A stretch of DNA of 64,000 bases from an uncultured Eubacteriales bacterium (GCA_949292775.1 CASFBL010000002.1:62001-126000), one strand, 5' to 3'; positions 25,695-33,209 are shown, counted from the first letter of the stretch. Translations and numbers: made by a program. Notes: generated from the sequence alone by a model not told the origin.

Positions 25695-26003
25695 TCAAGG
25701 CGATTCCAGTTCATCATTAAATCGCATTATTAAATCAATCGGATATATTCTCAGTTCTTTCATCATTTCGGAAGTATCAGGAATACTGTCAAAGAAAAAG
25801 ATAATAGCCATATAGATTGGCCAGGACATTTTGCGCTTTCCCGTTTCAATGGCGTAAAATGTTTGTCGGGAAACACCTATAACATTTGCCAACTCCTCTT
25901 GTGTGATATTGATCCTTGCACGAAGAGCAGCAAGGTTGTCAAGTAACAGTTCTATGCTCGCTTTTTGATAATCATCAGTAATCAAATATTTTTCTCGTAT
26001 CAC
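25695..26003 (-). CDS. XRE-family helix-turn-helix regulator
   Basis: A 102-residue DNA-binding protein. The HTH covers about residues 22-80 (LAALRARINITQEELANVIG, SRQTFYAIETGKRKM), the usual Cro/CI-type fold, followed by a short hydrophobic tail (PIYMAIIFFFD). GTG start at 26003 with GGGAGG seven bases before it. It is the first gene of the long minus-strand run, directly behind a sigma-A promoter and an inverted repeat that could be its operator, so it probably controls the whole cluster by autorepression. Confidence 0.88.
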   Translation of the reverse strand: MIREKYLITDDYQKASIELLLDNLAALRARINITQEELANVIGVSRQTFYAIETGKRKMSWPIYMAIIFFFDSIPDTSEMMKELRIYPIDLIMRFNDELESP

Positions 26004-26054
26004 AAAATTATCCTCCCTTCAAGCAGCCATATCTGTCTTGTATGTATCATTTTT

Positions 26055-26081
26055 TTTCGTAGAGTGCGTTACTCTACGAAA
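26055..26081. promoter_or_regulatory. inverted repeat, candidate operator of the XRE regulator
   Basis: Perfect 11-base arms TTTCGTAGAGT (26055-26065) and ACTCTACGAAA (26071-26081) separated by GCGTT. It lies between the predicted transcription start and the GTG of the regulator gene, about 50 bases before the latter. Such a symmetric site suits a dimeric XRE repressor acting as roadblock. It could also fold as an RNA hairpin in the leader; no strong T-run directly follows in the minus direction beyond a short A/T stretch. Confidence 0.65.
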
Positions 26082-26104
26082 CGGCTCACTTATCTTTTTC
26101 CAAT

Positions 26105-26133
26105 ATTTTACATCAAGACAATTTATTTGTCAA
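26105..26133 (-). promoter_or_regulatory. sigma-A promoter of the GTPase/Hsp70 cluster
   Basis: On the minus strand the -35 box TTGACA (26133-26128) is followed after exactly 17 bases by the -10 box TAAAAT (26110-26105). The -35 matches consensus fully and the -10 in five of six positions. It points at the XRE gene and the co-directional genes below it. Predicted start near 26098, leaving a leader of about 95 bases with the inverted repeat inside. Confidence 0.75.
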
Positions 26134-26276
26134 TATGCAACAGAATTTTTTGTCAAAAAAGAGCAAATATACTTTTCGGCGATGATAATAGGTTGGGAGA
26201 CAGTGTGCGTTAACCTTTATACCAATCTTTTGTCCAGAATGCCAAAACAAATGGGCGTCGAAAGAAGGTGAAGGCA

Positions 26277-26955
26277 ATGCCAAAAAAAGGAAACAACATA
26301 TATCTGAGAAAGGATGGTTGTTTGGAAGGACAGTACCTCAGGGAAAAAACGAATGATAGTATCCGGTGTGGCTATACATTTGGTAAAACTTTTGAGGACG
26401 TTGAGAGCAGGATTAGCGAAAATACTACATGCGCCTTAAAGTTTTCCGCAACGAGCGGTGCCTCATTTGAGAATTTATCCATAGAGTGGCTTATAACTCA
26501 AAAACCGCAACTTAAAATTTCTAGCGTAGCAAAGTACACAAACATACTCACTTCATACCTGATTCCAAGGTATGGAATAATGCCTCTAGCTTCAATTACA
26601 CGCAGAGAGGTTATGCTGTACAGTCGTGAACTTCTTGTCACAGGAGGAGTTAAATCCAATGGTCTTTCGCCTAAAACGGTCAACAGTATCCTGTCCGTTA
26701 TGAAAAACATTTTTGCATATGCAGAAAAGAAAAAAACTCCATGTAGCTGATATCAAGGACATTTCAGTCAAGCAACCGCAGAAGCCAATGCGTGTCCTAA
26801 GTCGAAATGAACAGCAACGATTGAGCAGATGTCTCTGTGAGAATCCAACCCCTTGTCACTTGGGCATTTTATTGTGTCTCTATACCGGACTTCGTATAGG
26901 AGAAATCTGCGCAATGAAATGGAAAGATATCTGCATCAATGAGCAATATCTTTAA
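26277..26955 (+). pseudogene. tyrosine integrase, frameshifted and truncated
   Basis: The first part (26277-26750) encodes about 157 residues with an N-terminal arm-type region and a SAM-like core-binding domain (ATSGASFENLSIEWLITQKP to SVMKNIFAYAEKK). The frame then shifts by one base near an A-rich run at about 26730-26740. The other frame continues LHVADIKDISVKQPQKPMRV into the catalytic domain up to TGLRIGEICAMKWKD, which contains the first catalytic arginine. Reading ends at 26955, so the later His-x-x-Arg and Tyr residues are lost. A dead integrase of the Tn916/phage type, marking a former mobile element. Confidence 0.85.
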
Positions 26956-27060
26956 GTCATCAACATGAATTTCCATAAGTTTAGCTGACAGGTACGCCTC
27001 ACTACAGGGGAATTCAATATCTGCATAATTGTCGTTGTGTTTCACCGTTGCTGTAATCAT
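26869..27060 (-). pseudogene. truncated small gene, antisense into the integrase remnant
   Basis: The start overlaps the stop of the upstream 203-residue gene by four bases (ATGA), as in an intact operon. About 37 residues (MITATVKHNDNYADIEFPCS and following, to MEIHVDDLK) look like a real protein start. From about 26950 the frame runs into the complement of the integrase gene and the remaining residues are meaningless. So it is the 5' piece of a gene cut by the same deletion that truncated the integrase. The family is not recognised. Confidence 0.6.
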
Positions 27061-27668
27061 TCTTTATCACTCCTTTGCTCAAAATGAATTGCACTAAGCC
27101 CGAATCTTCTGATTGCCATAGCGTTACAAATAAGGGCAAACATTCTCGGTGGTATCAGCTGCGGATCGGCAAGATCGCTGATTGTGAGATACTCAGTGCC
27201 AAGGTATAAATCTTTGGCGGCGCAGAATAATGTGTATCCGTTTTCACTGATTCCGACAGGATGCAGATTTTTGAAATCAATTGTATTGTTTGTAATATGT
27301 CGTTTGACGGCCTGCCATAATGCAAACTCTGCTGTCAGAAGATAAATGGCGGACATAAGGGCATAATCTTTTTTGTTCTTTTTTCTGATTGTTTCTGTAA
27401 AGGTGATGTTGTGTTTTGAGTTTCTGAAATTCATAGGGATCGTCTCACTTTCGTTTATATATTTTTTGAACCGCTTTTGAAACAGCGGATTGCTTGTATG
27501 TGACATGGTTTTTTCCAGTATTTCTTTTTGAGAGACAGCAATGCAATTTTCTTCGGCAAATTCATTTTGGCAGAGAATTACTACGCCGTGTCCTCTTGGA
27601 ATAAAATTCGGAATCATTTTCATGGTCTTTTCAATTTCCCGTAAGGAAGGTGTTTCTGAAAAATACAT
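27057..27668 (-). CDS. mobile-element hypothetical protein, possibly DUF6075-like
   Basis: A 203-residue protein. The C-terminal half (AEFALWQAVKRHITNNTIDF, then SENGYTLFCAAKDLYLGTEY, ISDLADPQLIPP) resembles conserved proteins common in conjugative elements of Firmicutes, which I associate tentatively with DUF6075. No catalytic motif is evident. Shine-Dalgarno GAAAGGAAAA precedes the ATG, and a terminator-like hairpin stands immediately upstream. It overlaps the truncated small gene by four bases. A remnant of an integrated element, together with the integrase pieces. Confidence 0.55.
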   Translation of the reverse strand: MYFSETPSLREIEKTMKMIPNFIPRGHGVVILCQNEFAEENCIAVSQKEILEKTMSHTSNPLFQKRFKKYINESETIPMNFRNSKHNITFTETIRKKNKKDYALMSAIYLLTAEFALWQAVKRHITNNTIDFKNLHPVGISENGYTLFCAAKDLYLGTEYLTISDLADPQLIPPRMFALICNAMAIRRFGLSAIHFEQRSDKE

Positions 27669-27684
27669 AACTTTTTTCCTTTCA

Positions 27685-27734
27685 ATAAAAAAAGCCTTCA
27701 GTTTTTGCTGTGATAATCAAAAACCAAAGGCTTT
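27685..27734 (-). terminator. intrinsic terminator or attenuator just upstream of the 203-residue gene
   Basis: On the minus strand a two-part stem (AAAGCCTT with AAGGCTTT, then GTTTTTG with CAAAAAC) is followed by a run of seven T. It ends only about 15 bases before the start codon at 27668. It either stops read-through into the gene or acts as an attenuator in its leader. Confidence 0.75.
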
Positions 27735-27803
27735 AAAATGATGTGTTAATATTTTATCGCTGCATGCCAACAGGGAGAATAATATTGATTTTGGGCAAAA
27801 GAA

Positions 27804-27839
27804 AAAGGCGTATGGATTTTTAACTCTCCATACGCCTTT
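27804..27839 (-). terminator. intrinsic terminator
   Basis: A perfect 13-base stem (AAAGGCGTATGGA, 27804-27816, with TCCATACGCCTTT, 27827-27839) and ten-base loop. On the minus strand it is followed by TTTTTCTTTT. It is the second of three terminators between the tRNA and the mobile-element gene. Confidence 0.75.
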
Positions 27840-27861
27840 CGGTGTGATTTTTGCTATTTGT

Positions 27862-27877
27862 GGGTTCAAGTCCTGTC
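27862..27877 (+). repeat. tRNA T-arm-like fragment, inverted relative to the tRNA-Leu
   Basis: GGGTTCAAGTCCTGTC matches 15 of 16 bases of the T-arm region of the neighbouring tRNA-Leu (28007-28022 on the minus strand), in opposite orientation. No complete tRNA can be folded around it. It may be a remnant of an attachment site or simply the conserved T-loop sequence. Confidence 0.4.
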
Positions 27878-27939
27878 AGTATAGGATTTTCGCCGTTTGG
27901 CATCTATTCTATGCTGAAAAACTTGCCCTGAAAATGCGA

Positions 27940-27966
27940 AAAAACCTCGATAAAATCGAGGTTTTT
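27940..27966 (-). terminator. terminator of tRNA-Leu
   Basis: Twelve-base stem AAAAACCTCGAT/ATCGAGGTTTTT with a three-base loop, ending in a T-run on both strands. It lies about 30 bases after the tRNA 3' end. Confidence 0.8.
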
Positions 27967-27996
27967 CGCTTAGGCATCTTTTTTAGTGCCCTCTTT

Positions 27997-28080
27997 TGGT
28001 GCGAGAGACGGGACTTGAACCCGTACGGGATTACCACACGCCCCTCAAACGTGCGCGTCTGCCGATTCCGCCACTCTCGC
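27997..28080 (-). tRNA. tRNA-Leu (anticodon GAG)
   Basis: The acceptor stem is GCGAGAG with CTCTCGC, discriminator A and an encoded CCA end. The anticodon stem CACGT/GCGTG holds the loop TTGAGGG, anticodon GAG, which reads CUC/CUU leucine codons. The T-arm is ACGGG-TTCAAGT-CCCGT, and a short extra arm typical of class II tRNAs is present. Its 3' end faces the integrase remnant and the island, the usual orientation of tRNA genes used as integration sites. Confidence 0.95.
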
Positions 28081-28252
28081 ATATACCGTTGCGGCTTTGC
28101 AACGGTGATTATTATAGCAAAGGTTTCTTTCGGTGTCAAGGGATTTTTCCAAAAAAAGCGAAGCCGTTTTTGTCTGTACAACTGTTTCTCTCGGTGCGCC
28201 AATTTGCATGAGCAGGCGAAAGAAAAATTGTCTTTGTCTACCTGCCTGAATT

Positions 28253-28663
28253 TTATGAGTACGAGTACGGCATCAACGCCTGAAGAGGCACGACTGTTCC
28301 CGCATTATCGACAAGAACCTGAATTTCATTTGCATTATGGAATTGCATCATAAATTCCCGACAAGCGCCGCACGGCGGCAAGACCTGTCCGTTTTTATCG
28401 ACCGCCACCACCATTTGAATGGCAAATTCACCGTTCGTAATCATTGTAGAAATGGCGTTGCGCTCCGCACACATACCAAGGGAACAGTCGGTATCAATGC
28501 AAACGCCGGTGTATAGATTCCCTTCTGCCGTCAGTACCGCCGCGCCTACACCGCCCGAGCACATTTGCGCACTGATTCGTTTGGGATTAACGACCGCTTT
28601 TGCCGCGTTGTATAGGACTTCCCAGTCTTTTGTTATGGTTGTTTTCTTTTTTGTAAACTTCAT
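28253..28663 (-). CDS. cytidine deaminase family protein
   Basis: A 136-residue zinc-dependent deaminase. The catalytic motif CAERNA gives the zinc cysteine and proton-shuttling glutamate, and PCGACREF supplies the other two zinc cysteines; an SGGVGAAVLT segment forms the pyrimidine site. Likely pyrimidine salvage, cytidine or deoxycytidine to uridine forms. The CAERNAISTMITNGE stretch also resembles blasticidin-S deaminase, so a broader substrate range is possible. It precedes the comM gene by 38 bases on the same strand. Shine-Dalgarno AAAGGAG. Confidence 0.88.
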   Translation of the reverse strand: MKFTKKKTTITKDWEVLYNAAKAVVNPKRISAQMCSGGVGAAVLTAEGNLYTGVCIDTDCSLGMCAERNAISTMITNGEFAIQMVVAVDKNGQVLPPCGACREFMMQFHNANEIQVLVDNAGTVVPLQALMPYSYS

Positions 28664-28701
28664 AGCAAAGCTCCTTTGCTTGGCTGGTTGTTAGGGGACT
28701 G

Positions 28702-30231
28702 TCACTCCCGCCAGAATTTGCGGTCAAGACTTCGGTACTGCACCGCTTCGGCAATGTGCGGCACATCTATTTGTTCTGCGCCGTCGAGGTCTGCGATTGT
28801 GCGCGCAACGCGCAGGATTTTATCATATGCTCTTGCAGAAAGCCCGAGCTTTTCAAACGCGTTTTTCAAAAGTGTTGCCGCCGCAGGGGTCGGCGTGCAA
28901 AATTCGCGGGTCTGTGCAGCATCCATTTTGGCGTTGCAAGTAATCCCGGAACCTTGTAGGCGAGCGATTTGGCGCTCCCGCGCGCGATTGACACGCGCCT
29001 GAATTGCGGCGGAGGGCTCGGCTTTTTCACTGGTTGAAAGCTCGTCAAAATCCACCGGCGGCACTTCAATGTGAATGTCCAGCCGGTCTAATAACGGGCC
29101 GGAAACCCTTGAAAGATAGCGCTGCGGCGCGCCGGGCGGGCAGGTGCAGTGACGCGTCGGGTGCCCGTAAAAGCCGCAGGGGCAGGGATTCATCGCGCAG
29201 ACAAGCATGACGGAACACGGATAGGAAAAAGTCGCCGCCACACGCGCGATGGTGATTTTGCCGTCCTCAATGGGCTGGCGCATAATTTCCATGGCGGTGC
29301 GCGAAAATTCCGGCAGCTCGTCTAAAAACAAAACACCGTTGTGTGCCAAAGAAATTTCCCCGGGTCGCGGCACTGTGCCGCCGCCGGAAAGCCCGGCAGG
29401 GGAGACCGTGTGGTGCGGTGCGCGGAACGGACGCACTTTGATAAGCGAAACATTTTGCGGCAGTGCGCCGGCAACGGAATAGATTTTGGTGGTTTCGAGC
29501 GCTTCTTCAAAGGTCATGTCCGGCAAAATAGAGGGAATGCGCTTTGCGAGCATACTTTTCCCGGAACCCGGCGGACCAATCATCATCACATTATGCCCGC
29601 CGGCGGCCGCAACCTCCAACGCGCGTTTGGCTTCCTGCTGCCCTTTTACATCGGCAAAATCCGGCAAATCAGGCGGGAGGGTAGTCTCGGTGTAATCATG
29701 CGCCGACACCGGCGCAATTGTTTCTTCTTTGCGCAAATGCCGCAAAAGCTCGTCCACCGTTTTCACGGGAAAAACAGAAATTCCCTTGACCACAGCGCCC
29801 TCGGAAAGATTGCCGTGTGGAATATAGATTTCGCGAAAGCCTGATTTTCTTGCTTCCATAACCATTGGCAAAACGCCGTTGACGCGCCGCACCTCGCCGC
29901 TTAACGATAGCTCGCCTAAGAACGCGCAGCCGTCTGTGTTGCATTTGAGCTGCCCGGTCGCTTTTAAAATCGCAATGAGCACCGGCAGGTCATAAATCGG
30001 TCCTTCTTTGCGAATGTCCGCCGGGGCGAGATTGACCGTAATGCGGCTGACGGGGAAATCTAAACCGCTGTTGCGAATGGCGGCGCGCACGCGCTCCCGG
30101 CTTTCCGACACCGCCGCGTCGGGAAGCCCCACCATGTCAAACCGCGGCAGCCCCGCCGACAAATCCGCCTCCACACGGACGGGATAGGTTTCCATTCCGA
30201 ACAGCCCCACGCTGTTAACACATGCAAACAA
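28702..30231 (-). CDS. comM: ComM/YifB family Mg-chelatase-like AAA ATPase
   Basis: A 509-residue protein with an N-terminal Lon-protease-like S5 fold (VNSVGLFGMETYPVRVEADL), a central AAA+ domain with Walker A MIGPPGSGKSMLAKR near residue 215 and a C-terminal domain ending VAEAVQYRSLDRKF. In Gram-negatives ComM is a hexameric helicase that extends branch migration during natural transformation; the family is widespread. TTG start at 30231, chosen because homologues begin MFAxVxS and a G-rich Shine-Dalgarno precedes it. Divergent from the 201-residue gene, with a 210-base intergenic region. Confidence 0.92.
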   Translation of the reverse strand: MFACVNSVGLFGMETYPVRVEADLSAGLPRFDMVGLPDAAVSESRERVRAAIRNSGLDFPVSRITVNLAPADIRKEGPIYDLPVLIAILKATGQLKCNTDGCAFLGELSLSGEVRRVNGVLPMVMEARKSGFREIYIPHGNLSEGAVVKGISVFPVKTVDELLRHLRKEETIAPVSAHDYTETTLPPDLPDFADVKGQQEAKRALEVAAAGGHNVMMIGPPGSGKSMLAKRIPSILPDMTFEEALETTKIYSVAGALPQNVSLIKVRPFRAPHHTVSPAGLSGGGTVPRPGEISLAHNGVLFLDELPEFSRTAMEIMRQPIEDGKITIARVAATFSYPCSVMLVCAMNPCPCGFYGHPTRHCTCPPGAPQRYLSRVSGPLLDRLDIHIEVPPVDFDELSTSEKAEPSAAIQARVNRARERQIARLQGSGITCNAKMDAAQTREFCTPTPAAATLLKNAFEKLGLSARAYDKILRVARTIADLDGAEQIDVPHIAEAVQYRSLDRKFWRE

Positions 30232-30316
30232 AGCAACACCCCCTCAAGAGTTGGTGCTATTTTATCATATTTCTCCAAGCAACGCAAATATAGACATTTC
30301 TCACGGCATCTGTTGT

Positions 30317-30345
30317 TTGACACATGATTTTTTGCTTATTATAAT
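30317..30345 (+). promoter_or_regulatory. sigma-A promoter of the 201-residue protein gene
   Basis: TTGACA (30317-30322), 17-base spacer, TATAAT (30340-30345), a perfect consensus. The leader that follows contains complementary AATGCAAA and TTTGCATT segments around 30350-30384 which can form a hairpin. Confidence 0.85.
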
Positions 30346-30441
30346 GAAAATGCAAAGACCGTGAGAGATGCCGGTTTTTGCATTGCGGTTTGTTGATTGA
30401 AGTGTAGTGAGGCTTTGTTTTGAGAAAAGGGTTATGTTTAT

Positions 30442-31047
30442 ATGAAACGCTATAAAAAATGGTCATTGGCGAGCGGAGCGTTTTTCCTTGTGGCTCTTTT
30501 AGGCCTTGGGGTCTATACTGCCGGGGTTTATTTAAAATCTCAGCCGCTGGAGCAAGTTAAAGAGTCCTTTGCCGCAGAGAGCAAAACGCAGGCGGCGAGC
30601 TTTTTGCAAAGCGATGCGCTCCCGCTCGGGAAAAATACCGGGAACAGTTATTTGACCTATGCAGCAGCAGGCCAAACGGGTGATAAGTCCGGGATGTTTC
30701 TGATTCACAACCAGCCGTATCTGCGCGTAACGGGTTTTCCGCGTTTTGTGTCGGACGCCCACTATACGGCAGAGCAGCCCGTCGGCTTTGCTGCTGCGCT
30801 GCTCGAAAATGTCAACGGTGAAACCGTGCCGACAGGCTTTCTGTATTCTTCCAACCAACTGGAAATTTCCGATATCGACTGTCAGCTGAAAAATCCGAAA
30901 ACCGGGTTAGTACAAACGGTAAATATCGGTGTCGCTTACGGGCAGCCGTTTGCAAAGGCATTTGCATTGGAAGCGGAAGGCTTGGAAATAGAGACCATGT
31001 CTTGTTGTGACTGCCATGGCAATCTTGTTTATTCCGTAGGCGTTTGA
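30442..31047 (+). CDS. hypothetical membrane-anchored extracytoplasmic protein
   Basis: A 201-residue protein with basic N-terminus and one hydrophobic stretch (residues about 10-30), predicting a signal anchor with the rest outside. The external part contains FAAESKTQAASFLQSDALPL and a CCDCHG cluster near the C-terminus that could bind metal or form disulfides. No family recognised. Own consensus promoter and own terminator, so a single-gene transcript. Confidence 0.7.
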   Translation: MKRYKKWSLASGAFFLVALLGLGVYTAGVYLKSQPLEQVKESFAAESKTQAASFLQSDALPLGKNTGNSYLTYAAAGQTGDKSGMFLIHNQPYLRVTGFPRFVSDAHYTAEQPVGFAAALLENVNGETVPTGFLYSSNQLEISDIDCQLKNPKTGLVQTVNIGVAYGQPFAKAFALEAEGLEIETMSCCDCHGNLVYSVGV

Positions 31048-31061
31048 TTGAGCTGAAGCAG

Positions 31062-31093
31062 CAGGGCGTATCTGAATGGTACGCCCTGTTTTT
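31062..31093 (+). terminator. intrinsic terminator of the 201-residue protein gene
   Basis: Nine-base stem CAGGGCGTA/TACGCCCTG, nine-base loop and five T directly after, 14 bases behind the stop codon. Confidence 0.85.
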
Positions 31094-31121
31094 CCGTTTG
31101 TTGCTGTTCGACAGATTTTAT

Positions 31122-31150
31122 TTGCGTATTTTTTTGAAATATAGTATACT
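31122..31150 (+). promoter_or_regulatory. sigma-A promoter of the phosphoglucomutase gene
   Basis: TTGCGT (31122-31127), 17-base spacer, TATACT (31145-31150). The start codon lies 36 bases further on, after AAGGAGG. Confidence 0.75.
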
Positions 31151-31186
31151 AAATGCAGTATCGCAAAGTTTTAAGGAGGTTTTTCT

Positions 31187-32905
31187 ATGAATGATATTCA
31201 TGCTTTATATGACCTTTGGTGCGAAAAAGCAACGGCGGATAAAGATTTGCTGCCGGAACTTAAGGCCGTAAAAGGCAATGAAGATGAAATTCTCGACCGT
31301 TTTTATAAAAATCTGGAATTCGGCACGGCGGGGCTTCGCGGCGTTATCGGCGCGGGCACGAACCGCATGAATGTGTATACCGTCAACCAGGCAACACAGG
31401 GGCTTGCCGACTATCTCAATGCGGATTTTGAAAATCCGTCGATTGCCATAGCCTATGACTCGCGCATTAAGTCCGATGTGTTTGCGCGCTCTGCGGCGGC
31501 GGTGCTTGCGGCAAACGGCGTGCAGGTGCACCTGTACCCGGAATTGGTGCCCACCCCCATGCTGTCCTACGCGGTGCGTACACTCGGCTGCAGCTCCGGC
31601 ATTATTATCACCGCGAGCCACAACCCCTCAAAATATAACGGCTATAAATGCTATGACCCCAACGGCTATCAAATGACCGACGAGGCGGCTGCAAAAACCT
31701 ATGCGTTCATTCAGAAAGTGGATATGTTCTCCGGCGTGCGCACGATGGACTTTGACGAAGCGGTCGCAGCGGGGAAAATCACCTATATCGGCCGTGAAGT
31801 GTTTGAGGGCTTTTATGAGGAAGTGCGCAAAGCGCAGGTCAACCCCGACGCGGCAAACGGCTCTGACCTTTCGGTCATCTACACACCACTCAACGGCACG
31901 GGCAACAAGCATGTCCGCGAGATTCTGCGGGAAATCGGCATTTCCGATGTCACCGTCGTTCCCGAACAGGAGCTCCCCGACGGCAACTTCCCGACCTGCC
32001 CCTATCCGAACCCCGAAATCCGCCAGGCATTTGAGCGTGCGATTGCACTTTCTGAAACCAAAAAGGCGGACTTGCTGCTCGCAACCGACCCCGACTGTGA
32101 CCGCGTCGGTATTGCAGTTCTTGACGACGGCGAATACAAACTGATGACCGGCAATGAAGTCGGCGCCATGCTGACGGAATATGTGCTGTCCTCCCTTTCC
32201 GAGCAGGGGAAACTCCCGAAAGACCCGATTGTCGTAAAAACGATTGTAACTTCCCGTCTGGTTGCGGAAATTGCCGCAGCTTACGGTGCCGAAACCGCCG
32301 ACCTGCTGACCGGGTTTAAATATATCGGCGAGCTGGTCACCAAGCTTGAGAAGAAAGGCGAAACCGACCGCTTTGTGATTGGTATGGAGGAATCTTACGG
32401 CTATCTGCGCGGCGCACACGCCCGCGACAAGGACGCGGTTGTTGCTTCCATGCTCATCTGCGAAATGGCGGCATATTACAAGCGCAAGGGCATGAGCCTT
32501 TATGATTTCATGCAGAGCATCTACAAAAAATACGGCATGTATCTCAACACGCTTTTGAACTTCAATTTCGAGGGCGCGGCAGGGATGCAGAAAATGCAGG
32601 ACATGATGACATCGCTTCGCAGCAATCCGCCGAAAGAAATCGCCGGCGAGCGCGTGCGCATGGTTTCTGACTATGAAACCAGCGTCACCAAGAATACAGA
32701 AACCGGCGAAGAAACGGCAATCACGCTGCCGAAATCCAATGTATTGAGCTATCGTTTGGACGGCGCCACCGGTGTAATTGTTCGCCCGTCGGGGACCGAG
32801 CCAAAAATCAAAATTTATGTCACTTCGGTGGCGGACACACGCGAAAATGCACAGGCAAAAGCGGACCGCATTGCTGCTGACATGGAAAAAGCACTTGGAA
32901 TTTGA
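31187..32905 (+). CDS. pgcA: phospho-sugar mutase (phosphoglucomutase/phosphomannomutase, PgcA type)
   Basis: A 572-residue alpha-D-phosphohexomutase interconverting glucose-1-phosphate and glucose-6-phosphate (and mannose forms). The phosphoserine loop is TASHNPSKYNGYK, the metal loop DPDCDRVG, the sugar-specificity loop GMEESYG and the phosphate-binding loop RPSGTEPKIK near the C-terminus. Length fits the longer Gram-positive PgcA/YhxB group. Supplies sugar phosphates for cell-wall and exopolysaccharide precursors. A tiny membrane-peptide gene follows 15 bases downstream, before the terminators. Confidence 0.93.
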   Translation: MNDIHALYDLWCEKATADKDLLPELKAVKGNEDEILDRFYKNLEFGTAGLRGVIGAGTNRMNVYTVNQATQGLADYLNADFENPSIAIAYDSRIKSDVFARSAAAVLAANGVQVHLYPELVPTPMLSYAVRTLGCSSGIIITASHNPSKYNGYKCYDPNGYQMTDEAAAKTYAFIQKVDMFSGVRTMDFDEAVAAGKITYIGREVFEGFYEEVRKAQVNPDAANGSDLSVIYTPLNGTGNKHVREILREIGISDVTVVPEQELPDGNFPTCPYPNPEIRQAFERAIALSETKKADLLLATDPDCDRVGIAVLDDGEYKLMTGNEVGAMLTEYVLSSLSEQGKLPKDPIVVKTIVTSRLVAEIAAAYGAETADLLTGFKYIGELVTKLEKKGETDRFVIGMEESYGYLRGAHARDKDAVVASMLICEMAAYYKRKGMSLYDFMQSIYKKYGMYLNTLLNFNFEGAAGMQKMQDMMTSLRSNPPKEIAGERVRMVSDYETSVTKNTETGEETAITLPKSNVLSYRLDGATGVIVRPSGTEPKIKIYVTSVADTRENAQAKADRIAADMEKALGI

Positions 32906-32920
32906 AGGGAATAATGCAAA

Positions 32921-33025
32921 ATGATGAACAGTAAAATTGCCGTTCGGGTCATCGCCATTGTTATGGCGGTGCTTATGCTTGCCACGACCGTGACCGTTTT
33001 GGTGAGCGTGTTCGGCAATATGTGA
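32921..33025 (+). CDS. predicted 34-residue single-span membrane peptide
   Basis: Reads MMNSKIAVRVIAIVMAVLML and continues to FGNM: a basic start and one clean transmembrane helix. It lies 15 bases after the phosphoglucomutase stop with AAGGGA upstream, and ends just before two terminators, so it would be co-transcribed. A six-codon reading frame overlaps its start. Very short genes like this are easily spurious, but the hydrophobic pattern and position favour a real one. Confidence 0.5.
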   Translation: MMNSKIAVRVIAIVMAVLMLATTVTVLVSVFGNM

Positions 33026-33042
33026 TAAAAAACAAGAGCTTT

Positions 33043-33074
33043 CAGCCCGGTTTTCAAACAGGAAAACCGGGCTG
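33043..33074 (+). terminator. GC-rich hairpin after the phosphoglucomutase operon
   Basis: Thirteen-base perfect stem CAGCCCGGTTTTC/GAAAACCGGGCTG with a six-base loop, followed by a weak T-rich stretch. Confidence 0.7.
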
Positions 33075-33082
33075 TGTTCATT

Positions 33083-33105
33083 AAAAGGCCTCAAAAAGCC
33101 TTTTT
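33083..33105 (+). terminator. second intrinsic terminator of the phosphoglucomutase operon
   Basis: Stem AAAAGGC/GCCTTTT with an A-rich loop and a run of five T, in tandem with the preceding hairpin. Confidence 0.65.
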
Positions 33106-33128
33106 ATACAGTTTACACAAAAAATAAG

Positions 33129-33156
33129 TTGACAAAACGGGAAAATATAGTATAAT
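33129..33156 (+). promoter_or_regulatory. sigma-A promoter of the sigma-factor gene
   Basis: TTGACA (33129-33134), 16-base spacer and TATAAT (33151-33156), about 53 bases before the TTG start. Confidence 0.8.
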
Positions 33157-33209
33157 ATTTTTCGTACACTTGGTAACTTTTGTAATTTGCCCCTGTGAGG
33201 TGAATCTGT

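Noticed and set aside
5889..26133. Idea that the cluster carries a reverse-transcriptase diversity system or CRISPR array, as in some conflict islands.
   Set aside because: No reverse transcriptase motif, template repeat or spaced-repeat array was found on either strand in this region.
31628..33094. A 488-codon open frame opposite the phosphoglucomutase gene.
   Set aside because: His/Cys/Phe-rich nonsense composition and complete overlap with a well-supported gene; an antisense shadow.
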